Positions 57,962 to 64,000 of a stretch of 64,000 nucleotides of DNA are shown piece after piece (the stretch's first letter is position 1; each line of letters starts with the position of its first letter). The notes under the pieces are model-generated. The model had not been told where the DNA came from and searched no databases. It saw only the letters and a list, made by a program, of their open reading frames with translations. Source of the DNA: Variovorax paradoxus. Lineage in GTDB: Bacteria > Pseudomonadota > Gammaproteobacteria > Burkholderiales > Burkholderiaceae_C. The position numbers and the translations under genes are program-made. Where the stretch lies: the NCBI GenBank assembly GCA_016806145.1, contig CP063166.1, positions 3,286,001-3,350,000 on the forward strand, written 5' to 3'.

Positions 57962-58137
57962 GCGCATCGCCATCGCGGGCGACGGGGCCTGACCGCCGCG
58001 GGCTTGCCTACACCTCGATGCATGCGTGTTGCGCCGCCGACGACGGACAGCGCTGACGCGGGCCGCTAGGCTTTTCTTACCCTGGGTGCGAGTGCCGCGC
58101 GCAGCATGTTTTTCCATCTTCCATCCACACAGGAGCG

Positions 58138-58452
58138 ATGAACATGCCACGAGGCGACAAGTCGTCCTACACGGACAAGCAGATACGCAAGGCCGAGCAT
58201 ATCGAGGCAGGCTACGAGAAACGCGGCCTGGGCCGGGGCGAGGCCGAGCGCCGCGCCTGGGCCACGGTGAATGCCGAAACCGGCGGCGGCAAGAAGAGCG
58301 GCTCGGGCCGCGGCAAGACCGAGAACCATGCGCCGTCGCGCAAGGGCGGCCACAAGGGCGGTGCCGCGGCGGCCGCCCGACCCGCGGCCGCGCGATCGGC
58401 GTCGGCGCGCAAGGCCGCGGCCACGCGCCGGCGCAACGAGCACCGCGGCTGA
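58138..58452 (+). CDS. Small basic protein often annotated as plasmid stabilisation protein
   Basis: 104 residues (ATG 58138; ATG 58144 alternative). The N-terminal 50 residues (MPRGDKSSYTDKQIRKAEHIEAGYEKRGLGRGEAERRAWATVNAETGGGKK) are a well-conserved motif in proteins frequently annotated as plasmid stabilisation proteins. The Ala/Arg/Lys-rich tail is disordered and histone-H1-like. No toxin partner is present, so that annotation may mislead; nucleic-acid binding is plausible. It stands alone behind a 176-bp gap with an AGGAG site. Confidence 0.8.
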   Translation: MNMPRGDKSSYTDKQIRKAEHIEAGYEKRGLGRGEAERRAWATVNAETGGGKKSGSGRGKTENHAPSRKGGHKGGAAAAARPAAARSASARKAAATRRRNEHRG

Positions 58453-58482
58453 CCTCGGCCGCCTGCACTCACGGAGACGACC

Positions 58483-59346
58483 ATGCACATCATCCTCGGA
58501 GCCACCGGCCACGTGGGCTCGGCCCTGGCCGAAGCACTGCTGGCCAAGGGCCAGCCCGTCACCGTCATCACGCGCCATGCCTCGAAGACCGAGGCGCTGC
58601 GCAAGAAGGGCGCCAAGGTCGCGGTGGTCGACGTGTTCGACGTTGCCGCCTTCCAGCGCGTGCTGGCCGGCGGCAAGCGGCTGTTCCTGCTGAACCCGCC
58701 CGCGGCGCCGTCGACCGACACCGCGGCCGAGGAGCGGCGCAGCCTGCGCAGCATCCTGCGCGCGGTGCAGGGCGCCAACCTCGAGAAGATCGTGGCCGAG
58801 TCGGCCTACGGCGCGCAGCCCGGCGAGCGCATCGGCGACCTCGGCGTGCTCTACGAGATGGAGCAGGCGCTCGCGGCGCAGCCCATTCCCACCGCCGTGA
58901 TCCGCGCGGCCTACTACATGAGCAACTGGGACCTGTCGCTGCAGACCGCGCAGGAGCAGGGCGTGGTCCACACCATGTACCCGGTCGACTTCGCGCTGCC
59001 GATGGTGTCGCCGCAGGACCTGGGCCAGTTCGCGGCGCGGCTGATGGAAGGGCCGGCCAAGGATTCGGGCCCGCACCACGTGGAAGGTCCCGAGGCCTAC
59101 ACCAGCGCGGACGTGGCCGAGGCCTTCGCGCTGGCGCTCAACAAGCCGGTGCGCGCGGTCCAGACGCCGCGCAGCCAGTGGGAGCATGCGTTCAAGGCGA
59201 TGGGCTTCTCGGACGCGGGCGCGGCCTCGTACGCGGCGATGACGCGCGTCACGCTCGACAAGAAGTACGAGGCCGAGAACCCCGAGCGCGGCCGCGTCTC
59301 GCTGCGCGAGTACATCGCGGCGCTGGTACGGCGCAACACGGGTTGA
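58483..59346 (+). CDS. NmrA-like NAD(P)-binding oxidoreductase
   Basis: 287 residues. The Rossmann start IILGATGHVGSALAEALL has the GxxGxxG dinucleotide-binding motif, followed by VITRHASKTEALRKKGAKVAVVDVFD and the NmrA-type late part (MYPVDFALPMVSPQDLGQFAARLM, HVEGPEAYTSADVAEAFA). This atypical SDR group includes redox sensors and quinone oxidoreductases, and lacks a firm YxxxK. It starts 30 bp after the previous gene behind GGAGACG. Confidence 0.9.
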   Translation: MHIILGATGHVGSALAEALLAKGQPVTVITRHASKTEALRKKGAKVAVVDVFDVAAFQRVLAGGKRLFLLNPPAAPSTDTAAEERRSLRSILRAVQGANLEKIVAESAYGAQPGERIGDLGVLYEMEQALAAQPIPTAVIRAAYYMSNWDLSLQTAQEQGVVHTMYPVDFALPMVSPQDLGQFAARLMEGPAKDSGPHHVEGPEAYTSADVAEAFALALNKPVRAVQTPRSQWEHAFKAMGFSDAGAASYAAMTRVTLDKKYEAENPERGRVSLREYIAALVRRNTG

Positions 59347-59420
59347 ACGCGGCGAGGCTTCACCGAACCGTCATCTGCCCTCCCTAGCATCCGGCGCTTC
59401 GCCCACTCGCGCAGCGCCCG

Positions 59421-60656
59421 ATGCCTTCCTTCGCTCCTCCCTTCAAGCCCGCCGCTCTTCGTCTTCTGGCCACAGCGCTATGCGCGGCCATGGCCCTGAC
59501 CGCCTGCGGCGGCGGTGGCGACAGCGGCGTGTTCCTGCCCGTGGCACCGGCGCCCGCGCCCGCGGCGCCGCCACCGGCTCCAGCGCCCGCACCCGCGCCC
59601 GTCGCCGAACGCAGCGTGCAGAGCGTGCGGCTGATCGGCGAACAGGTGCTGGCCAACGACCTCAGGATCGACGGGGTGCAGGTCGGCGGGCTCTCGGCGG
59701 TCGACTACGACCCCGCCACGAAGCTCTGGTACTTCCTCAGCGACGACCGCACCTCGTCGCGCTTCCACACGGCCGAACTCGACTACGACGGCCAGCGTTT
59801 CTCCTCGGTGCGCTTCCGCTCGACGATCGCGCTCAAGGACATGAACGGCAAGGTCTACCCCAGCCCCGATCCGGCGCCGGGTGGCACCGCGGCCGATCCC
59901 GAATCGTTCCGCATCGATCCGCAGGGGGGCGGCCTGTGGTGGGGCAGCGAGGGCGACCGCGCACGCGGCCTCGATCCCTTCGTGGCGCGCATGGCCATCG
60001 ACGGCGTGGCCAACCTGATCCTGCCGGCGCCCGCGATGTTCAGGATGTCGCCGACGCAGGAGAAGGGCTCGCGCAACAACGCGACCTACGAGGCGCTGAG
60101 CTTCTCGGCCGACGGCAAGACCCTGTGGGTCGGCATGGAAGCGCCGATCTACGAGGACGGCCCCTTGCCCACGCCCACGAGCGGCGCGGTCTCGCGCTTC
60201 ACGCAGTTCGACCGCGCGGGCGCGGTGCTCCGCCAGGTGGCCTATCCGATCGATGCGATCCCCAAGGCGCCCACCGGACCGAATGCCGACAACGGCGTGT
60301 CGGAGATGCTCGCGATCAACGACCACCAGTTCCTCGTGATCGAGCGCGCGGGCGTGCAGGCCGCCGACGGCAACTACAGCAACTACATCCGCCTCTACGA
60401 GATCGAGACCGAAGGCGCCACCGACGTGCGCGGCCTCGCCAGCCTCGTGGGCGCCGACTACAAGCCGGTGCGCAAGCGCCTGGTGCTCGACCTGAACACG
60501 CTGGGACTGGCCAGGCTCGACAACATCGAGGGCATCGCCTGGGGACCGAAGCTGCCCAACGGCAACGACACGCTGGTGCTGGTGTCGGACAACAACTTCA
60601 ACACCGCGAGCCAGATCACGCAGCTGCTGGCCTTCGAGGTGCAGCCGAAGAAGTAG
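59421..60656 (+). CDS. Lipoprotein with esterase-like phytase domain
   Basis: 411 residues. A signal peptide ends in lipobox LTAC29, followed by a Gly/Ala/Pro-rich linker. Residues about 70-405 match the phytase-like beta-propeller family: VGGLSAVDYDPATKLWYFLSDDRT, DPESFRIDPQGGGLWWGSEGDR, NNATYEALSFSADGKTLWVGME, DNIEGIAWGPKLPNGNDTLVLVSDNNF. It is predicted to be anchored to a membrane facing the periplasm or the outside. The enzyme activity is uncertain; phosphate ester release is suggested only by family name. Confidence 0.9.
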   Translation: MPSFAPPFKPAALRLLATALCAAMALTACGGGGDSGVFLPVAPAPAPAAPPPAPAPAPAPVAERSVQSVRLIGEQVLANDLRIDGVQVGGLSAVDYDPATKLWYFLSDDRTSSRFHTAELDYDGQRFSSVRFRSTIALKDMNGKVYPSPDPAPGGTAADPESFRIDPQGGGLWWGSEGDRARGLDPFVARMAIDGVANLILPAPAMFRMSPTQEKGSRNNATYEALSFSADGKTLWVGMEAPIYEDGPLPTPTSGAVSRFTQFDRAGAVLRQVAYPIDAIPKAPTGPNADNGVSEMLAINDHQFLVIERAGVQAADGNYSNYIRLYEIETEGATDVRGLASLVGADYKPVRKRLVLDLNTLGLARLDNIEGIAWGPKLPNGNDTLVLVSDNNFNTASQITQLLAFEVQPKK

Positions 60657-60659
60657 GGC

Positions 60660-60684
60660 AGGGCCGCCGCTCGGCGGCCCTTTC
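60660..60684 (+). terminator. Intrinsic terminator after the phytase-like gene
   Basis: AGGGCCGCC (60660-60668) pairs with GGCGGCCCT (60673-60681) and is followed by TTTC. The T tract is short. The hairpin lies between convergent genes and may act in both directions. Confidence 0.6.
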
Positions 60685-60690
60685 GTCGGC

Positions 60691-61752
60691 TCAGCCGCGC
60701 GACAGCGAATCCGCCACGCGCTGGCGCCGCACACCGCCCTGGCGCTCGAGCATCCAGCCCGGATACTCGGCCGGCAGCGCGCTGACCTTGTCGAGCCGCG
60801 CGAGTTCGTCGGCGGTGAGCTGGATGGCGGTGGCAGCAAGGTTGTCGTCGAGCTGGTCGACGCGCTTGGCGCCGATGATCACGCTGGTCACCACCGGCTG
60901 GTGCAGCAGCCAGGCCAGCGCGACCTGCGCCACCGAGACCTTGCGCGCCTCGGCCAGCTCGCGCATGACGTCGATGCAGTCGAAGGCGCGTTCCTTGTCG
61001 ACCGGCGGGAAGTCGAAGGCGATGCGGCGGCTGCCCTGTTCGGCCTGCTGCGCCTCGCCCGCGCGGCTGTACTTGCCGCTGAGGAAGCCGCCGGCCAGCG
61101 GGCTCCAGACCATCAGGCCGACCTCCTCGCTGCGCAGCATCGGCACCAGTTCGCGCTCGAGGTCGCGGCCCGCGATCGTGTAGTAGGCCTGCAGCGATTC
61201 GAAGCGCGCCAGGCCCTTGCGCTCGGCGATGCCCAGCGCCTTGACGATCTGCCAGGCGGCCCAGTTCGACACGCCCACGTAGCGCACGTGGCCGTGGCGC
61301 ACCAGCGTGTCGAGCGCCTCCACGGTTTCCTCGATCCGCGTGGCGGGGTCGAAGCCGTGGATCTGGTAGAGGTCGATGTGATCGAGCTGCAGCCGCCGCA
61401 GGCTGGCCTTCACGCCGTCCATGATGTGGTAGCGCGAGGCACCGGCGGAGTTGACGCCCTTGCTGCCGGTTTCGCCGAGCACCTTGGTCGCCACCACCAC
61501 CTTGTCACGCGGCACCTTGAGGTTCTTGAGCGCCTGGCCGGTGATGACTTCCGACTGGCCTTCGGAATAGACGTCGGCGGTGTCGATGAAGTTGATGCCG
61601 GCGTCGAGCGCGCGGCCGACCAGCGCCTCGGCCTCGGATTGCTGGAGATCGCCGATCTGGCCCCAGATGCCCGAGGACCCGCCGAAGGTCATGGTGCCGA
61701 GGCAGAGCTCGGAGACGAAGAGGCCGGTGCGGCCGAATTTGCGGTATTGCAT
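60691..61752 (-). CDS. Aldo/keto reductase
   Basis: 353 residues from ATG 61752 behind an AAGGAAG site. The AKR barrel is clear: [25 protein letters not shown], the catalytic set D (FIDTADVY), Y, K (VVATKVLGE) and H (LYQIHGFD), then RYVGVSNW and the late NADPH-binding region ([19 protein letters not shown]). It reduces small carbonyl compounds with NADPH. It is divergent from an AraC-family gene (194-bp gap), a common sign of local regulation. Confidence 0.93.
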   Translation of the reverse strand: MQYRKFGRTGLFVSELCLGTMTFGGSSGIWGQIGDLQQSEAEALVGRALDAGINFIDTADVYSEGQSEVITGQALKNLKVPRDKVVVATKVLGETGSKGVNSAGASRYHIMDGVKASLRRLQLDHIDLYQIHGFDPATRIEETVEALDTLVRHGHVRYVGVSNWAAWQIVKALGIAERKGLARFESLQAYYTIAGRDLERELVPMLRSEEVGLMVWSPLAGGFLSGKYSRAGEAQQAEQGSRRIAFDFPPVDKERAFDCIDVMRELAEARKVSVAQVALAWLLHQPVVTSVIIGAKRVDQLDDNLAATAIQLTADELARLDKVSALPAEYPGWMLERQGGVRRQRVADSLSRG

Positions 61753-61945
61753 CGAAAGACTTCCTTTGCGTTGAAGACCCGGTGGGCCCCGGAAAAGTAT
61801 CCGGCCGCGCACCGCTCCGGGGCCAGCGCGTTCCTGCAAAGGTCTTGCCTAATTCTCCAGACCGGTGGCCGCGGGCGTGCGCGCGCGCCAGCGGAGGTTT
61901 AAGCTGCGAGCCGCTTGTTTCTCCACCGTGACAAGGACTCGCCAC

Positions 61946-62938
61946 ATGTCCGACGAAACCCCCGACATCCTTTCCGCCATCGGTACGCCGCTGCCGCTCG
62001 AACCCGAACTCGACGAAGCCCGCAAGGAGCTGGTGCGCCTGATCAACCTGGTGACCGGCGGCCGCGACGGCTCGATCGACACCGCGGTGCCCGGCCTGTT
62101 CGTCTACTGCGTCAGCAAGCCCGACGGCCCCAAGCATGCGATGCAGACGCCCGCGCTGGGCCTGATCGCGCAGGGCTCCAAGCGGATCATGGTGGGCGAC
62201 GACATCTACGTGTACGACCCGATGCACTACCTGGTCACCTCGGTCGACCTGCCGGTGTGCGGCCAGGTGCGCGTGACCAGCGAGCAGGAGCCCTACCTGG
62301 GGCTGCGACTCGAGCTCGCGGTCGACGAGATCGGCGAGCTGATCCGCAGCGAGCAGCTGCCGGCCAAGGCCAATGCGCCGGCCTCGCGCGGCATGTACGT
62401 CAACCGCATCGCGATGCCGGTGCTCGAGCCGGTGCTGCGGCTCTTGCGCCTGCTGGAGACGCCGGAGGACGTACCGATCATGGCGCCGCTGATCAAGCGC
62501 GAGATCATGTACCGGCTGCTGGTGAACGGCGAGGGCGCGCGGCTGCGGCAGATCGCGCTGCAGGACAGCCACACCCAGCGCGTGGCCAAGGCGATCAGCG
62601 CGCTGCGCGTGAACTTCGCGCAGTCGCTGAAGGTCGAGGACATGGCGCGCGCGGTGCACATGAGCGTGTCCTCGTTCCACCATCACTTCAAGGCCGTGAC
62701 CGCGATGAGCCCGCTGCAGTACCAGAAGCAGCTGCGGCTGCAGGAGGCCCGGCGGCTGATGCTGCTGACCGGCGCCGACGTGGCGACGGCCGCGCACAAC
62801 GTGGGCTACGAGAGCCCCTCGCAGTTCGCGCGCGAGTACGGCCGCATGTTCGGCGCGCCGCCGCTGCGCGACAAGCGCCGCTGGCTCGGTGAGGCCGGCA
62901 ACGACGCGCTGGGCGCGGCCTCGCGCGAGGCGGCCTGA
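61946..62938 (+). CDS. AraC-family transcriptional regulator with AraC_N domain
   Basis: 330 residues. The N-terminal AraC_N-type ligand domain (about 50-200) begins at TAVPGLFVYCVSKPDGPKHAMQTPALGLIAQGSKRIMVGDDIY. A C-terminal double helix-turn-helix follows (FAQSLKVEDMARAVHMSVSSFHHHFKAVTAMSPLQYQKQLRLQEAR, ADVATAAHNVGYESPSQFAREYGRMFGAPP). This family typically activates a divergent aldo/keto reductase or alcohol dehydrogenase gene, exactly the neighbour here. ATG 61946 is used. Confidence 0.93.
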   Translation: MSDETPDILSAIGTPLPLEPELDEARKELVRLINLVTGGRDGSIDTAVPGLFVYCVSKPDGPKHAMQTPALGLIAQGSKRIMVGDDIYVYDPMHYLVTSVDLPVCGQVRVTSEQEPYLGLRLELAVDEIGELIRSEQLPAKANAPASRGMYVNRIAMPVLEPVLRLLRLLETPEDVPIMAPLIKREIMYRLLVNGEGARLRQIALQDSHTQRVAKAISALRVNFAQSLKVEDMARAVHMSVSSFHHHFKAVTAMSPLQYQKQLRLQEARRLMLLTGADVATAAHNVGYESPSQFAREYGRMFGAPPLRDKRRWLGEAGNDALGAASREAA

Positions 62939-63055
62939 GCAGCCGGCCCGCGCCGCGCGGATGGATGCCGTCCTGCATGCGGTGTCGTCCGCGTCCGGCG
63001 TTCCCGCGCCGCGCGCTCGCGACACTGCGTGGCTTCAATGCAGGAGAAATTTCCG

Positions 63056-63235
63056 ATGTCCGAAGACCTTCAGATCCGCATCCCCCGGGACGATGACCGG
63101 ATCGACGTGACCGACCTCAAGGAAGTCGACTACTGGACCGAATGGTTCGGCGTGTCGGAAGAACGGCTTCGCACCGCCGTCGCCTCGGCCGGCACCTACA
63201 AGGACGACCTGCGCATCTACCTCGGCCTGCCTTGA
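63056..63235 (+). CDS. DUF3606-domain small protein
   Basis: 59 residues from ATG 63056 behind CAGGAG. RDDDRIDVTDLKEVDYWTEWFGVSEERLRTAVASAGTYKDDLRIYL matches the compact DUF3606 helix-turn-helix-like unit. Function is unknown; many members are stress-associated. It lies 117 bp after the AraC gene and 29 bp before the CDF transporter gene, possibly co-transcribed with the latter. Confidence 0.85.
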   Translation: MSEDLQIRIPRDDDRIDVTDLKEVDYWTEWFGVSEERLRTAVASAGTYKDDLRIYLGLP

Positions 63236-63264
63236 GGCCCGGCTAGCGAACGGCCACGCTCTCC

Positions 63265-64000
63265 ATGGCCGAATCCCGCATCGCCATCTACGGCGCCATC
63301 GGCGCGAACATCGCCATCGCGATCACCAAGTTCGTCGTGGCCGGCATCACCGGCAGCTCGGCGATGCTGTCCGAAGGCATCCATTCGTCGGTCGACACCT
63401 TCAATGGCGTGCTGCTGCTGGTCGGCCTGCGCCTGAGCAAGCGCCCGGCGAGCGTCGAGCATCCGTTCGGCCACGGCAAGGAGCTCTACTTCTGGAGCCT
63501 GATCGTGGCGGTGCTGATCTTCGGGCTCGGCGGCGGCGTGTCCTTCTATGAAGGCATCGAGCACATCCGCCATCCCGAGCCGCTGGGCGATCCGACCTGG
63601 AACTACGTGGTGCTCGCGGCCGCGGCGGTGTTCGAGGGCACGAGCTTCCTGATCGCGCTGCGGCAGTTCCGCACGCAGGCCGGCGGCACGCCGTTCTGGC
63701 AGGCGCTGGACCGCAGCAAGGACCCGACCACCTACACGGTGCTGGCCGAGGATGCGGCCGCGCTGGCCGGCCTCGCGGTGGCGGCGCTGGGCATCTACCT
63801 CGGCCACCGCTTCGACATGCCGGTGTTCGACGGCGCGGCCTCGATGGTGATCGGGCTGCTGCTCGCGGGCGTGGCGCTGCTGCTGATCGCACAGTCGCGC
63901 GGCCTGCTGATCGGGGAGGGCGTGCGGCCCGAGACGGCGCGCGCGATCCGCGAGCTGGCGATGGCGCAGCCCAGCGTGGAGGAGGTGGGCCGGGTGCTGT
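63265..64000 (+). CDS. Cation diffusion facilitator transporter (3' end beyond window)
   Basis: About 245 residues are visible from ATG 63265, and the frame is still open at the window edge. Membrane helices begin IAIYGAIGANIAIAITKFVVAGITGSSAMLSEGIHSSVDTFNGVLLLVGL, containing the HSxxD metal site of helix 2. HPFGHGKELYFWSLIVAVLIF follows, and a second site lies in VLAEDAAALAGLAVAALG. These proteins export Zn, Fe, Mn or Co from the cytoplasm by proton exchange. The metal cannot be fixed from this fragment. Confidence 0.92.
   Translation, partial: MAESRIAIYGAIGANIAIAITKFVVAGITGSSAMLSEGIHSSVDTFNGVLLLVGLRLSKRPASVEHPFGHGKELYFWSLIVAVLIFGLGGGVSFYEGIEHIRHPEPLGDPTWNYVVLAAAAVFEGTSFLIALRQFRTQAGGTPFWQALDRSKDPTTYTVLAEDAAALAGLAVAALGIYLGHRFDMPVFDGAASMVIGLLLAGVALLLIAQSRGLLIGEGVRPETARAIRELAMAQPSVEEVGRVL

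Noticed and set aside
58138..58452. Plasmid maintenance or toxin-antitoxin function for the small basic protein.
   Set aside because: No partner gene, replication or partition gene nearby; the usual annotation name appears to be historical.

Overview
The window is GC-rich DNA, densely packed with genes and with short intergenic gaps. Codon use, gene content (a TadA–hydrolase fusion next to LdcA, paired DUF1800/DUF1501 genes, a very large haemagglutinin-family exoprotein) and the many GTGA start/stop overlaps suggest a betaproteobacterium of the Comamonadaceae, most likely Variovorax or a close relative. That assignment is inference from gene content; no rRNA or other phylogenetic marker is present. 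I see no tRNA, rRNA, CRISPR array, intact insertion sequence or origin.

Layout. 1-3.5 kb: the end of an ankyrin-repeat gene, a 265-bp palindromic repeat element, then a tight small-membrane-protein/tadA/ldcA operon. 3.8-9.2 kb: a class III cyclase with a C-terminal FHA domain, a secreted Pro/Tyr-rich protein and a DUF1800-DUF1501 operon. 9.2-10.7 kb: an AT-rich islet with a thioesterase gene, non-coding debris and a short fragment resembling the start of the large exoprotein downstream. 10.7-11.4 kb: a cupin and a small secreted protein.

11.6-37.9 kb is the main item: about 26 kb, all on the + strand. It starts with a regulatory block (a periplasmic STN protein with a TonB-C-like end, a FecI-type ECF sigma factor and a FecR-type regulator broken by an apparent 1-nt loss). 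Next come a 4,529-residue two-partner-secretion exoprotein and its TpsB/FhaC-type outer-membrane transporter, then an ExbB-like protein fused to DUF2341 and LamG modules, ExbD, a TonB-like protein, a putative porin, a coiled-coil periplasmic protein, a parvulin PPIase, a YbjN-family protein and small proteins, including a third TonB-C-like one. The exoprotein and transporter genes share an identical upstream element (TGAAGTTTTCGTGACA-N5-CAGTCGC), the best candidate for the ECF promoter. I read the locus as a giant surface adhesin with its own transporter, its own proton-motive-force module and its own envelope-signalling switch.

38-46.6 kb, on the minus strand: an S41 peptidase, a signalling cluster (single-domain response regulator, REC-kinase, stand-alone CheB, CheR, CHASE3-GAF kinase with three receiver domains) and a DUF899 protein. 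46.8-49.8 kb: a DinG/XPD-like helicase with an N-terminal nuclease-like region, coupled to an AlkB-like dioxygenase and preceded by two LexA-like boxes. 49.8-55.4 kb: a MATE exporter, AraC/GyrI-type regulator, DUF938 methyltransferase, patatin-like lipase with a beta-trefoil lectin, and a DUF4304 protein. 55.5-58 kb: an acyl-CoA-dehydrogenase-like / PIG-L deacetylase / NodS-like methyltransferase operon. 58-64 kb: a small basic stress/plasmid-stabilisation-type protein, NmrA-like oxidoreductase, phytase-like lipoprotein, aldo/keto reductase with a divergent AraC regulator, a DUF3606 protein and a cation-diffusion-facilitator gene cut by the window end.
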